The notes: generated from the letters alone by a model not told the origin. 64,000 nt of DNA from Streptomyces lichenis (GCF_023218175.1 NZ_JALPTH010000001.1:1-64000), one strand, 5' to 3'; counted from the first letter of the stretch, positions 48,307-57,773 are shown. Program-made: numbers and translations.

Positions 48307-48599
48307 CGGCTGCTCCGTCCTCCTCGGTTAGCCATGGACCATAGGCACCGGGCGGGACCAGCGTCATCACATCTGAGCGGAACTTGAGCATAACGATCCG
48401 GCCGCGACCCGACACACTGGGTGAAGACGGCCGACACCCTGAGTACGGGTCCATAACGGATCCCGCGGTGTCCGGGAACCCCCTTGACGCGGACCCCGCC
48501 CATCAGCGTTCATGCCGGGGTGGCCGCCGGACCGCCGGGCGTTCACCTGCCCGGAGGGGGACTTCCCCGGGAGGCCCGGAGGGGGGAACGGAGAGGCCC
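48307..48599. promoter_or_regulatory. Divergent gluA/gluR control region
   Basis: The 293 bp gap separates gluABCD from gluRK. On the minus strand TATGCT and TATGGT (complements near 48389 and 48340) are possible -10 elements for gluA. In S. coelicolor GluR is reported to bind the equivalent region; no specific operator is assigned here. On the plus strand GGAGGGGG and GGAGAGG runs precede gluR. Confidence 0.45.
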
Positions 48600-49325
48600 A
48601 TGAGACTGCTGCTCGTGGAGGACGACGACCATGTCGCCGCGGCGCTGTCCGCCGTGCTGAAGAAGCACGGCTTCGAGGTGGTGCACGCCCGCAACGGCGA
48701 GGAGGCCCTGCAGGCCGTGCTGCCCACCGCCCACGGCCAGCGGGCGCCCTTCGCGGTGGTCCTGCTCGACCTCGGGCTGCCCGACCAGGACGGCTACCAG
48801 GTGTGCGGGCGGCTGCGCCGGCTCACCTCCACCCCGGTGATCATGGTGACCGCGCGCAGCGACGTACGCTCCCGCATCCACGGGCTGAACCTGGGCGCCG
48901 ACGACTACGTGGTCAAGCCCTACGACACCGGCGAACTGCTCGCCCGTATCCACGCCGTCGCCCGCCGCTCCGGCGCCGCCGAGACCGAGGACGGCGCGGC
49001 GCCCGGCGAAGCGCAGGAGGCCGCCCCGCTGCGGCTCGGCCCGGTGGCCGTGGAGCTCTCCACCCGCCGGGTCAGCGTCGACGGCGTCGCCGTCCCGCTC
49101 ACCCGCAAGGAGTTCGACCTGCTCGCCCTCCTCGCCCAGCGCCCCGGGGTGGTCTTCCGCCGCGAACAGATCATCAGCGAGGTGTGGCGCACCAGTTGGG
49201 AGGGCACCGGCCGCACCCTGGAGGTGCATGTCGCCTCGCTGCGGTCCAAACTGCGGATGCCCGCACTCATCGAGACCGTCCGCGGGGTCGGCTACCGCCT
49301 GGTCGTCCCCGCACCGGCCGGCTGA
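48600..49325 (+). CDS. gluR: OmpR-family response regulator GluR
   Basis: The 241-residue protein has a receiver domain (1-120; acidic EDDD near 8-11, phospho-acceptor Asp in VVLLDLGLPDQDGYQV, Lys in YVVKPYDT) and a winged-helix DNA-binding domain (about 140-235). The S. coelicolor system at this site, GluR-GluK, senses glutamate and controls gluABCD; the symbol is transferred by synteny. ATG at 48600 is preceded by GGAGAGG. gluK follows after 19 bases. Confidence 0.87.
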   Translation: MRLLLVEDDDHVAAALSAVLKKHGFEVVHARNGEEALQAVLPTAHGQRAPFAVVLLDLGLPDQDGYQVCGRLRRLTSTPVIMVTARSDVRSRIHGLNLGADDYVVKPYDTGELLARIHAVARRSGAAETEDGAAPGEAQEAAPLRLGPVAVELSTRRVSVDGVAVPLTRKEFDLLALLAQRPGVVFRREQIISEVWRTSWEGTGRTLEVHVASLRSKLRMPALIETVRGVGYRLVVPAPAG

Positions 49326-49344
49326 CCCCTCCGAGGCCCCACCC

Positions 49345-50754
49345 GTGCGCTCCCGCCTGCTGCCGCTGCTCATCGTCCTGATGGCCGGTGTCCTGCTCGC
49401 CCTCGGCTTCCCGCTCGCCGCCAGCCTGGCCGCCGCCCGCCAGCAGACCGTCGTGGTGGACCGCATCGACGACACCGCGCGGTTCGCCGCCCTCGCCCAG
49501 TTCGTCACCGAACGCAGCCCCGGCCTGGACGAGCGGCAGTCCACCCTCCAGTCCGAACTGCTGCGCTACCGGCAGGTGTACGGGATCGAGGCCGCCGTCC
49601 TCTACCGCGACGGCACCTCCATGGCCCGCGCCCCGCTCGACTGGGAGCTGCCGCGGGACGGCGAGACCCGCCGCGCCTTCCGCGAGGCCCTGCTCGGCCG
49701 GCGCAGCCACGACCCGCCCCAGGTCTGGCCCTGGCAGGGCGGCGCCCGGCTCGCGGTCGCCTCACCGGTGGTCCGCGACGGCGACGTGGTCGCCGTGGTC
49801 GTCACCGACTCGCCCACCGGCCAGCTCCGCTCCCGGATCCTCCAGGGCTGGCTGCTGATCGCCGCCGGCGAGTCCGCCGCCATGCTGCTCGCCGTCGCCG
49901 CCGCCATCCGGCTCACCGGCTGGGTGCTCAGACCGGTACGGGTGCTGGACGCGGCCACCCACGACATCGCTACCGGCCGGCTCAACTCCCGGGTCGCCCC
50001 GGCCGGCGGGCCCCCCGAACTGCGCCGCCTCGCCCGCTCGTTCAACGAGATGGCCGACAACGTCGAAGAGGTGCTGGAACAGCAGCGCGCCTTCGTCGCC
50101 GACGCCTCCCACCAGTTGCGCAACCCGCTCGCCGCGCTGCTGCTGCGGATCGAGCTGCTCGCCCTGGAACTCCCCGAGGGCAACGAGGAGATCGCTTCCG
50201 TACGCACCGAGGGCAAACGGCTCGCCCGGGTCCTGGACGACCTGCTGGACCTGGCCCTCGCCGAACACGCCGCCGCCGACCTGCGGCTCACCGACATCGG
50301 CGCCCTGACCGGCGAACGGCTCGCCGCCTGGCGCCCGCTCGCCGACGAGAAGGGCGTACGGCTCACCGGCGGCGGCCGCGCCGTCACCGCCTGGGCCGAC
50401 CCGGTGGCCCTCTCCAGCGCCCTGGACGCCGTGATCGACAACGCGCTGAAGTTCACCCCCGAGGGCCAGGAGGTGCATGTCGCCACCTCCGCCGAGGGCG
50501 ACACCACCATGATCACGATCACCGACCAGGGCCCGGGGCTCAGCGAGGAGGAGCTCGCCCGGATCGGCGACCGCTTCTGGCGCAGCAACCGCCACCAGAA
50601 CGTCAAGGGCTCCGGCCTCGGCCTGTCCATCTCCCGCGCCCTGCTCGCCGCGGGCGGCGCCGGCATCGGCTACGGACACCACGAACCGCACGGACTGCGG
50701 GTCACCGTCACCCTGCCCCGTACCGCACCGCAGCACGAGAACCGAACCGCCTGA
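49345..50754 (+). CDS. gluK: Sensor histidine kinase GluK
   Basis: The 469-residue kinase has a first membrane helix (about 5-27), an extracellular sensor region of about 130 residues, a second helix (about 170-190), a HAMP domain, a dimerisation helix with the phospho-acceptor in DASHQLRNPL, and a HATPase domain (DNALKFTPEG, DQGPGLS, GSGLGLS). GTG at 49345 lies behind GAGG and 19 bases after gluR. Glutamate is the expected signal, based on the S. coelicolor homologue. Confidence 0.88.
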   Translation: MRSRLLPLLIVLMAGVLLALGFPLAASLAAARQQTVVVDRIDDTARFAALAQFVTERSPGLDERQSTLQSELLRYRQVYGIEAAVLYRDGTSMARAPLDWELPRDGETRRAFREALLGRRSHDPPQVWPWQGGARLAVASPVVRDGDVVAVVVTDSPTGQLRSRILQGWLLIAAGESAAMLLAVAAAIRLTGWVLRPVRVLDAATHDIATGRLNSRVAPAGGPPELRRLARSFNEMADNVEEVLEQQRAFVADASHQLRNPLAALLLRIELLALELPEGNEEIASVRTEGKRLARVLDDLLDLALAEHAAADLRLTDIGALTGERLAAWRPLADEKGVRLTGGGRAVTAWADPVALSSALDAVIDNALKFTPEGQEVHVATSAEGDTTMITITDQGPGLSEEELARIGDRFWRSNRHQNVKGSGLGLSISRALLAAGGAGIGYGHHEPHGLRVTVTLPRTAPQHENRTA

Positions 50755-50773
50755 ACGGGCCGAACCAGCCGGC

Positions 50774-51766
50774 TCAGGGCTTCACCGAGTGGTAGTAGCG
50801 CCGGGCGCCCTCGTGCAGCGGCAGCGGATCGGTGTAGATCGCGGTACGCAGATCCACCAGCTGGGCCGAGTGCACCTTGCCGCCGATCCGGTCCCTGCTC
50901 CCTATCACCGTACGGGTGAAGGCCTCCGTCAGGGCCGCGTCCGCGTCCTCGGTGGTCACCAGCAGATTGGCCACCGCCACCGTCGGCACCGGCTCCCCGC
51001 GCTGCGCCTGCGGATAGGCGTCTCCCGGGATGACCGCCGAGCGGTAGTGCGGGCTGCCCGTCTCGTGCAGCCGGCCGATCAGGCCCTCCTCCAGCGGCAC
51101 CAGCCGCACCGGGAAACGCGCGGACAGCTCCTGCACCGCCGCCGTCGGCAGACCGCCCGACCAGAAGAAGGCGTCCAGCTCGCCCCGCTCCAGCAGCCCC
51201 GGCATGGTGTCGATGCCCGCCGAGACCGGGGCGAGGTCCTCTGCGGTGTCCAGCCCGGCACCCGACAGCAGCCGGTTCGCCAGCAGCCGGACCCCCGAGC
51301 CGTCCTGCCCGACCCCCACCCGCGTGCCCCGCAGATCCCGGGCCGAGCGCACCGGCGAGTCCCGCGGCACCACCAGCTGCACATAGTCGTCGTACAGCCG
51401 CGCGCAGCCCCGCAGCCGGTCGGCACCCGGCCGGCGGTCCCGCAGATAGGCGGCCACCGCGTCCGCCGTGGCCACCGTGAAGTCGGCCTGGCCGGCCGCG
51501 ACCCGCGCCAGGTTCTGCTGCGAGCCCTCGCTGTCGCGCAGGTCCACCGAGACCTCCGGCAGATCCCGGGCGAGCGCCTCCTTCAGCAGCTCCCCGTACC
51601 GCTGGTACACCCCGGTGGGCACCCCGGTGCTGAACACCACCCGCCCCCGCGGCTCCGGACGGCCGTCCGGCACCAGCCACCAGGCCAGCAGCCCCAGCAC
51701 CACCGCCAGTACCGCCGCCACCCGGAGTACACGGGCACGGCGAAGCGGGGTCAGGGCCGGGAGCAT
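50774..51766 (-). CDS. TAXI-family solute-binding protein
   Basis: The 330-residue protein has one N-terminal membrane helix or uncleaved signal (about 10-32), then a TAXI/NMT1-like periplasmic-binding fold (FSTGVPTGVYQRYGELL, GQADFTVATADAV, RVGVGQDGSGVRLLA). TAXI proteins usually feed TRAP transporters, but no TRAP permease is encoded nearby. It is convergent with gluK, with stop codons 19 bp apart, so it may act as a sensor partner or orphan receptor. ATG at 51766 (MLPALTPLRR) is chosen. Confidence 0.82.
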   Translation of the reverse strand: MLPALTPLRRARVLRVAAVLAVVLGLLAWWLVPDGRPEPRGRVVFSTGVPTGVYQRYGELLKEALARDLPEVSVDLRDSEGSQQNLARVAAGQADFTVATADAVAAYLRDRRPGADRLRGCARLYDDYVQLVVPRDSPVRSARDLRGTRVGVGQDGSGVRLLANRLLSGAGLDTAEDLAPVSAGIDTMPGLLERGELDAFFWSGGLPTAAVQELSARFPVRLVPLEEGLIGRLHETGSPHYRSAVIPGDAYPQAQRGEPVPTVAVANLLVTTEDADAALTEAFTRTVIGSRDRIGGKVHSAQLVDLRTAIYTDPLPLHEGARRYYHSVKP

Positions 51767-51912
51767 GGCCGCGATCCTGCCAGCCGCTCCCGGCACCGGG
51801 CCAGGGTCCGTGCGCAACCGTTGCCCTGCTGTGTCCGGGGACCGTCTTCCACGGTCGTCGGAGGGTGCCGGGGCCCGGCGGGGGCACTCGGGGAAGCACT
51901 TACCCTTGAGGG

Positions 51913-53451
51913 ATGACCAGCAGCAGCCGCCGGAGCAGCACCGTGGACGCCCAGGGGACGGGAACAGGCACCAGGACCTACGAGGTCCGCACCTACGGGT
52001 GCCAGATGAACGTCCACGACTCCGAGCGCCTCTCCGGCCTCCTGGAGGGCGCCGGATACGTCCGCGCCCCCGAGGACGCCGACGGGGACGCGGACGTCGT
52101 CGTGTTCAACACCTGCGCGGTGCGGGAGAACGCCGACAACAAGCTGTACGGCAACCTCGGCCGGCTCGCGCCCCGCAAGGCCTCCCGCCCCGGGATGCAG
52201 ATCGCCGTCGGCGGCTGCCTCGCCCAGAAGGACCGCGACACCATCGTCAAGCGGGCCCCCTGGGTCGACGTGGTCTTCGGCACCCACAACATCGGCAAGC
52301 TGCCGGTGCTGCTGGAGCGCGCCCGCGTCCAGGAGGAGGCGCAGGTCGAGATCGCCGAGTCGCTGGAGGCCTTCCCCTCCACCCTGCCCACCCGCCGCGA
52401 ATCCGCCTACGCGGCCTGGGTGTCGATCTCCGTCGGCTGCAACAACACCTGCACCTTCTGCATCGTTCCCGCGCTGCGCGGCAAGGAGAAGGACCGCCGC
52501 CCCGGCGACATCCTCGCCGAGATCGAGGCCCTGGTCGGCGAGGGCGTCTCCGAGATCACCCTGCTCGGCCAGAACGTCAACGCCTACGGCTCCGACATCG
52601 GCGACCGCCAGGCGTTCTCCAAGCTGCTGCGCGCCTGCGGCTCCATCGAGGGACTGGAGCGGGTCCGCTTCACCTCCCCGCACCCCCGCGACTTCACCGA
52701 CGACGTCATCGCCGCCATGGCCGAGACGCCGAACGTCATGCCGCAGCTGCACATGCCGCTCCAGTCCGGCTCCGACACCGTGCTCAAGGCGATGCGCCGC
52801 TCCTACCGCCAGGAGCGCTTCCTCGGGATCATCGAGAAGGTCCGCGCCGCCATCCCGCACGCCGCCATCTCCACCGACATCATCGTGGGCTTCCCCGGCG
52901 AGACCGAGGAGGACTTCGAGCAGACCCTGCACACCGTCCGCGAGGCCCGCTTCGCCCAGGCCTTCACCTTCCAGTACTCCAAGCGCCCCGGCACCCCCGC
53001 CGCCACCATGGACGGCCAGCTGCCCAAGGAGATCGTCCAGGCCCGCTACGAGCGGCTGGTCGCCGTCCAGGAGGAGATCTCCTGGGAGGAGAACAAGAAG
53101 CAGGTCGGCCGCACCCTGGAGGTCATGGTCGCCGAGGGCGAGGGCCGCAAGGACGGCGCCACCCACCGCCTCTCCGGCCGCGCCCCCGACAACCGGCTGG
53201 TCCACTTCACCAAGCCGGAGCAGGAGGTGCGCCCCGGCGACGTGGTCACCGTGGAGATCACCTACGCCGCCCCGCACCACCTGCTCGCCGAGGGCCGGAC
53301 CACCGCGGTCCGCCGCACCCGCGCCGGCGACGCCTGGGAGAAGCGGAACACCGCCACGGCGCCCGCCCCCGCCGGAGTGATGCTGGGCCTGCCCCAGATC
53401 GGCGTCCCCGCCCCCCTCCCGCCCGTCACCGGCGGTTGCGCCGTCTCCTGA
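51913..53451 (+). CDS. miaB: tRNA-2-methylthio-N6-dimethylallyladenosine synthase MiaB
   Basis: The 512-residue radical-SAM methylthiotransferase modifies A37 of tRNAs after MiaA. The MTTase domain has [17 protein letters not shown] and GCLAQKD cysteines; the radical-SAM cluster is CNNTCTFC (Cys176, 180, 183); a TRAM domain ends near residue 470, followed by a Pro/Ala-rich tail. TACCCT lies six bases before the ATG, suggesting a leaderless start, though GAGGG also abuts it. miaA is encoded 1.6 kb downstream. Confidence 0.95.
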   Translation: MTSSSRRSSTVDAQGTGTGTRTYEVRTYGCQMNVHDSERLSGLLEGAGYVRAPEDADGDADVVVFNTCAVRENADNKLYGNLGRLAPRKASRPGMQIAVGGCLAQKDRDTIVKRAPWVDVVFGTHNIGKLPVLLERARVQEEAQVEIAESLEAFPSTLPTRRESAYAAWVSISVGCNNTCTFCIVPALRGKEKDRRPGDILAEIEALVGEGVSEITLLGQNVNAYGSDIGDRQAFSKLLRACGSIEGLERVRFTSPHPRDFTDDVIAAMAETPNVMPQLHMPLQSGSDTVLKAMRRSYRQERFLGIIEKVRAAIPHAAISTDIIVGFPGETEEDFEQTLHTVREARFAQAFTFQYSKRPGTPAATMDGQLPKEIVQARYERLVAVQEEISWEENKKQVGRTLEVMVAEGEGRKDGATHRLSGRAPDNRLVHFTKPEQEVRPGDVVTVEITYAAPHHLLAEGRTTAVRRTRAGDAWEKRNTATAPAPAGVMLGLPQIGVPAPLPPVTGGCAVS

Positions 53452-53573
53452 CGCGCGCCGCGCCCTCCGCGCGGAGCCGTGTTCCAGCGGAGTCCTGTTC
53501 CGGCGGGGGGTTTCAGCGGGGGCGTGTTCCGGCGGGAATCCGGCACGCCGGGGCAGCGGCTACGCTGCGGATC

Positions 53574-54281
53574 ATGCTTGTCGCCGCCGCCGTCTGCCCC
53601 TGCCCGCCGCTGCTCGTCCCCGAGGTGGCCGCCGGCGCCGCGCCCGAACTGGACGCCGCCCGCACGGCCTGCTCCGACGCGCTCGCCGTCCTCGCCGCCT
53701 CCCGCCCGGACCTGCTGGTGGCGGTCGGACCGGACGAGGGCGCGGCCACCGTGCCGTACCCCGCCGGATCGGTGGGCGACTTCCGCGGCTACGGCGTCGA
53801 CCTCGCCGTACGACTGGGCACCGGCGCCCCCACCGACCGCCCGCTGCCCGGCTCCCTCGCGGTCGGGGCCTGGCTGCTGTCCCGTACGGGATGGGCCGAC
53901 GCCCCGGTCGAGGGGCTGGCCGTCGGCGACCGGCTGGCACCCGAGGCCTGCGCCGAGGCCGGCCGCGAACTGGCCGGACGGGCCGCCCGCGTCGCCCTGC
54001 TCGTCCTGGGCGACGGCAGCGCCTGCCGTACGGTCAAGGCACCCGGCTATCTGGACGAGCGGGCCGCCGGCTTCGACGAGTGCTGCGCCCGGGCGTTGGG
54101 CACCGCCGACACCGCCGCCCTGGCCGCCCTGGAGCCCCAACTCGCGCGCGAGCTGAAGGCCGCCGGACGCGCCCCCTGGCAGGTCCTCGCCGGCGCCGCC
54201 CGGGGAGCCGGACTGGACGGCCGGCTGCTTTACGAGGACGCCCCCTACGGAGTCGGCTACTTCACCGCCACCTGGGCCTGA
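53574..54281 (+). CDS. Class III extradiol dioxygenase-like protein
   Basis: The 235-residue protein (MLVAAAVCPCPPLLVPEVA...) matches the conserved actinobacterial protein found between miaB and miaA (a relative exists in M. tuberculosis at the same place), which has a LigB-like class III extradiol dioxygenase fold. The metal ligands of true dioxygenases are not obvious, so activity is doubtful. TACGCT is seven bases before the ATG, indicating a leaderless start. Upstream, GTTCCRGCGG-type repeats occur four times at 53479-53535. Confidence 0.8.
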   Translation: MLVAAAVCPCPPLLVPEVAAGAAPELDAARTACSDALAVLAASRPDLLVAVGPDEGAATVPYPAGSVGDFRGYGVDLAVRLGTGAPTDRPLPGSLAVGAWLLSRTGWADAPVEGLAVGDRLAPEACAEAGRELAGRAARVALLVLGDGSACRTVKAPGYLDERAAGFDECCARALGTADTAALAALEPQLARELKAAGRAPWQVLAGAARGAGLDGRLLYEDAPYGVGYFTATWA

Positions 54282-54354
54282 CCCCGCACAGCCCGCGACC
54301 GGCCCGTACCCCTCAGGGCCCCGGACCGGCCACGTACCCCTCCGTCTCCGGACC

Positions 54355-54612
54355 TTAGGAGGCGGGCGGAGTCTGCGAGGGCGGGGGAGGGGAGCCGCCC
54401 TCGTCCCGGTGGGCGATACGGCCGACGGCGTCCTTGGCCTTGCCCGTACCCGACTCGATCTTGTCGCTGTACTTGCCCTTGGTCCGTTCGTCGACCATCC
54501 GGGCCGCCTTCTCCAGGCCCTGGTCGATCTTGCCCTCATGCTGCTGCGCCAGGTCGGACACCCGGTCCTTGGCGGGGCCGAGCTTGGCCTTCAGCGTGTC
54601 CAGAAACCCCAT
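54355..54612 (-). CDS. MT0933-like antitoxin family small protein
   Basis: The 85-residue protein (MGFLDTLKAKLGPAKDRVSDLAQQHEGKIDQGLEK...) matches the Rv0909/MT0933-like antitoxin family: an amphipathic, Lys/Asp-rich helical protein ending in a Pro-rich tail. GGAAGG precedes the ATG. No toxin gene is adjacent, so an antitoxin role is uncertain. Confidence 0.78.
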   Translation of the reverse strand: MGFLDTLKAKLGPAKDRVSDLAQQHEGKIDQGLEKAARMVDERTKGKYSDKIESGTGKAKDAVGRIAHRDEGGSPPPPSQTPPAS

Positions 54613-54677
54613 CGGGCACCTTCCTCGTCGGTACGCGGTGTACGCGGTCCATATGCCGTCGTCGTACGTGGCGCCCG

Positions 54678-54920
54678 CTAGGCGCGGGCGTTCTCGCCTG
54701 CCTCGTTGTCCGCCGCCACCTCGGCCGACTGCTGCTTCGGGATCCCTGCCTCCGAGGCCGAGCCGGGATCGGCGGACGGCTCCGAACCCCGCCCACCTTC
54801 GGCGCTCTCCGCCGGCTCCGGCCCGCCCTGGGTGGACTCCTCCGCCACTACCGGCGCGGCAGTGGCCTCCTCGCCCGCAGCACCGGACGGCTTCCTGCGA
54901 AACCAAGAGAAAAAGCCCAT
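54678..54920 (-). CDS. Small acidic protein with basic N-terminus, unknown
   Basis: The 80-residue protein starts MGFFSWFRRKPSG and continues as a Glu/Ala/Pro/Ser-rich disordered tail. GGAG lies five bases before the ATG. The aromatic-basic N-terminus could touch membranes. It lies upstream of the antitoxin-like gene on the same strand, 65 bases away; both begin MGF. Confidence 0.65.
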   Translation of the reverse strand: MGFFSWFRRKPSGAAGEEATAAPVVAEESTQGGPEPAESAEGGRGSEPSADPGSASEAGIPKQQSAEVAADNEAGENARA

Positions 54921-55101
54921 TACTGCTCCATATCCTACTCAACCGGGCGAAATTCCGCGTTGTCCGGAGCGCCCCATTGCGTCATCCGGTGGAGCCGGTG
55001 CGCACACCGGCGGCCGGAACCTCGCATCAGGCAACGACCTCCATCCGGCGGCGTCACTTCACCCGTTCGGGGAAGCCGAGCGGATTTGGGACACTGGGCC
55101 G

Positions 55102-56040
55102 GTGAGAAGCGCACGTCAGGCCCCACGGGTCATCGCCGTCGTCGGCCCCACCGCGGCCGGAAAGTCCGATCTGGGTGTCTTCCTGGCCCAGCGACTCGGC
55201 GGCGAGGTCGTCAACGCCGACTCCATGCAGCTCTACCGGGGGATGGACATCGGCACCGCCAAGCTGACGCCCGAGGAGCGGGGCGGCGTACCCCACCATC
55301 TGCTGGACGTCTGGGACGTCACCGAGGCCGCCAGCGTCGCCGAGTACCAGCGGCTCGCCCGCGCCGAGATCGACCGCCTGCTCGCCGAGGGCCGCACCCC
55401 GGTACTGGTGGGCGGATCCGGACTGTACGTACGCGGGGCCGTCGACGCCCTGGAGTTCCCCGGCACCGACCCCGCCGTCCGGGCCCGCCTGGAGGCCGAA
55501 CTCGCCGAGCGGGGCCCCGGCGCCCTGCACGCCCGCCTCGCCACCGCCGACCCGGAGGCCGCCCGCGCGATCCTCCCCGGCAACGGCCGCCGGATCGTCC
55601 GCGCCCTGGAGGTCATCGAGATCACCGGCCGGCCCTTCACCGCCAACCTCCCCGGGCCGGACTCCGTGTACGACACCGTCCAGATAGGTGTCGACGTCGA
55701 GCGCCCCGAGCTGGACGAGCGCATCACCCTGCGGGTGGACCGCATGTGGGAGGCCGGGCTGGTCGACGAGGTACGGGCCCTGGAGTCCCGCGGACTGCGC
55801 GAGGGCCGCACCGCCTGCCGCGCGCTCGGCTACCAGCAGGTGCTGGCCGCGCTCGCCGGGGAGTGCGGCGAGGACGAGGCCCGGGCCGAGACGGTGCGCG
55901 CCACCAAGCGGTTCGCCCGGCGCCAGGACTCCTGGTTCCGCCGCGACCCGCGGGTCCACTGGCTGAGCGGCGGCGCCTCCCACAGCGGGGAACTCCCGGG
56001 GGAGGCATTGGCGTTGGTCGAACGAGCGGTCACAGCCTGA
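55102..56040 (+). CDS. miaA: tRNA dimethylallyltransferase MiaA
   Basis: The 312-residue enzyme transfers dimethylallyl to N6 of A37 in tRNAs reading U-starting codons. P-loop GPTAAGKS spans 15-22; NADSMQLYRGMDIGTAK and PHHLLDV contain catalytic residues; RALGYQQV and the C-terminal RFARRQDSWFRRD contact tRNA. GTG at 55102 is the start (VRSARQAPRVIAVVG); no ribosome-binding site is evident, so a leaderless transcript is possible. Confidence 0.94.
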   Translation: MRSARQAPRVIAVVGPTAAGKSDLGVFLAQRLGGEVVNADSMQLYRGMDIGTAKLTPEERGGVPHHLLDVWDVTEAASVAEYQRLARAEIDRLLAEGRTPVLVGGSGLYVRGAVDALEFPGTDPAVRARLEAELAERGPGALHARLATADPEAARAILPGNGRRIVRALEVIEITGRPFTANLPGPDSVYDTVQIGVDVERPELDERITLRVDRMWEAGLVDEVRALESRGLREGRTACRALGYQQVLAALAGECGEDEARAETVRATKRFARRQDSWFRRDPRVHWLSGGASHSGELPGEALALVERAVTA

Positions 56041-56141
56041 TCACGTGATGGCATCGGGACGCTCCGGCCGCCCTTTCGGGGGTCCGGAGCGTGCCATCAT
56101 CGAGCATCGACGAGCCAGTGGATTCCGAGTGGGGAGGGCGC

Positions 56142-56642
56142 GTGGCGATGGAGGCCGGCCCTCGCGACAGAGAAGAGCAGCAGGCGCCACCGGAGGACAT
56201 CCGGGTGGGCACCGCGGCCCCTGGCGCCCCGCTCGCCACGCCACCCGGCCTGAGCCCGGACGGCCCCGACCTCGACGAGGACGGCACGCCGCGGATCGCG
56301 CCCGACGAGGTCGAGGTGGAGCTGCGCCCGCAGCGCAAGCTCCGCATCTGGCAGCTCGCCCCCATCGTGGGGCTGGCCGTGATCGGCTCCCTGATGTTCG
56401 GCTTCCCGCTCGCCTTCGGCTCCGGTGACGGGGGCGCGGTCCTCGCCATGCTGGGCCTGCTGCTGTGCGGTTGCGCGGCCGGCTGGGGCCTGATGGCCGC
56501 CCGCCGGGTCGGCTACACCTGGCCCGGTCTGCCCGCCCGGGGCTCCGGCGAACGCCCGGACTGGCGGGTGCTCGTCCTCTACGCGGCCGGGGTCGCGGTC
56601 CCCGTGGTGCTGGCCGTCTGGCGCGTCGCCCGCCTGCGCTGA
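56142..56642 (+). CDS. Putative membrane protein between miaA and dapF
   Basis: The 166-residue protein has a hydrophilic, acidic N-terminal 70 residues followed by three hydrophobic segments (about 75-95, 98-120 and 143-160). GTG at 56142 has GGAGG nearby; ATG at 56148 is an alternative. It matches no family I recognise. Its position between miaA and dapF is conserved, as remembered, in streptomycetes. Confidence 0.65.
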   Translation: MAMEAGPRDREEQQAPPEDIRVGTAAPGAPLATPPGLSPDGPDLDEDGTPRIAPDEVEVELRPQRKLRIWQLAPIVGLAVIGSLMFGFPLAFGSGDGGAVLAMLGLLLCGCAAGWGLMAARRVGYTWPGLPARGSGERPDWRVLVLYAAGVAVPVVLAVWRVARLR

Positions 56643-56710
56643 CCCCGCATCGGCCGGGGCTCTCGGATGTCATGCACCGGTTGTCGTACCCCGGTCGTAC
56701 GATGGGCCCC

Positions 56711-57592
56711 GTGAGCACCGCACCCATCGCCTTCCTCAAGGGCCACGGCACCGAGAACGACTTCGTGATCGTGCCCGACCCGGACAACGCGCTCGACCTG
56801 CCCGCCGCCCTGGTGGCCCGGCTGTGCGACCGGCGCGCGGGAGTCGGCGGCGACGGGCTGCTGCACGTCGTCCGGTCCGCCGCCCACCCCGAGGCGCGGG
56901 ACTCCGCCGGCGAGGCGGAGTGGTTCATGGACTACCGCAACGCGGACGGCTCGATCGCCGAGATGTGCGGGAACGGCGTGCGGGTGTTCGCCCGCTACCT
57001 CCAGCACGCCGGGCTGGTCACCGCCGGGGACCTCGCCGTCGCCACCCGCGGCGGCGTCAAGCACGTCCACCTCGCCAAGAACGGCGAGGTCACCGTCGCC
57101 ATGGGCCGGGCCAGGCTGCCCGAGGAGCAGGCCACCGTCAGCGTCGGTGAGCGCAGCTGGCCCGCCCGCAACGTCAACATGGGCAATCCGCACGCCGTCG
57201 CCTTCGTCGAGGACCTGGCCCAGGCCGGCGACCTGTACACCGAGCCGCCGTACAGCCCCGCCTCGGTCTACCCGGACGGGGTCAACATCGAGTTCGTCGT
57301 CGACCGGGGCCCCCGCCATGTGGCCATGCGCGTCCACGAGCGCGGTGCCGCCGAGACCCGTTCCTGCGGGACCGGGGCGTGCGCCGTGGCGGTGGCCACA
57401 GCCCGCCGGGACGGGGCCGACCCCGCCCTCACCGGCACCCCCGTCACGTACACCGTCGACGTCCTCGGCGGCACCCTGGTGATCACCGAGCACCCGGACG
57501 GCACCGTCGAGATGACCGGCCCCGCCGTCATCGTGGCCGAGGGCCACTTCGACCCCGCCTGGTTCGACGCGGCAGCCGGCGCCTCAGGCTGA
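56711..57592 (+). CDS. dapF: Diaminopimelate epimerase
   Basis: The 293-residue enzyme interconverts LL- and meso-diaminopimelate for lysine and peptidoglycan synthesis. The catalytic cysteines are Cys86 in SIAEMCGNGVR and Cys219 in TRSCGTGACA. GHGTENDFV begins the first domain. TACGAT (56698-56703) lies seven bases before the GTG at 56711, so the gene is probably leaderless. A strong hairpin follows. Confidence 0.95.
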   Translation: MSTAPIAFLKGHGTENDFVIVPDPDNALDLPAALVARLCDRRAGVGGDGLLHVVRSAAHPEARDSAGEAEWFMDYRNADGSIAEMCGNGVRVFARYLQHAGLVTAGDLAVATRGGVKHVHLAKNGEVTVAMGRARLPEEQATVSVGERSWPARNVNMGNPHAVAFVEDLAQAGDLYTEPPYSPASVYPDGVNIEFVVDRGPRHVAMRVHERGAAETRSCGTGACAVAVATARRDGADPALTGTPVTYTVDVLGGTLVITEHPDGTVEMTGPAVIVAEGHFDPAWFDAAAGASG

Positions 57593-57595
57593 GCC

Positions 57596-57622
57596 CCGCC
57601 CCCAGCAATAGGCCGGGGGCGG
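57596..57622 (+). terminator. Terminator after dapF
   Basis: CCGCCCCC (57596-57603) pairs with GGGGGCGG (57615-57622), four bases after the dapF stop. There is no T tract. Confidence 0.6.
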
Positions 57623-57755
57623 CCGGCTGCGGTCGCGGCAACCGGCTGAGGCTGTCGCCCGATCCACATCACCGGCGCCACCCGCGCCATAGGTCCCACC
57701 GGTGGGCCGGGGCCTTACCCGTGTGGGGGTTCGACTAATCGCTGGAGGTTCGCTC

Positions 57756-57773
57756 GAACGGGTGGTCCCGTTC
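57756..57773 (+). promoter_or_regulatory. Inverted repeat upstream of rshA
   Basis: GAACGGG-TGGT-CCCGTTC is a perfect 7 bp inverted repeat 113 bp before the rshA start. GTTCG-CT-CGAAC overlaps its left side. TAGCAT near 57817 could be a -10 element. The spacing differs from the LexA site (GAAC-N4-GTTC), so this is an unassigned operator candidate. Confidence 0.45.
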
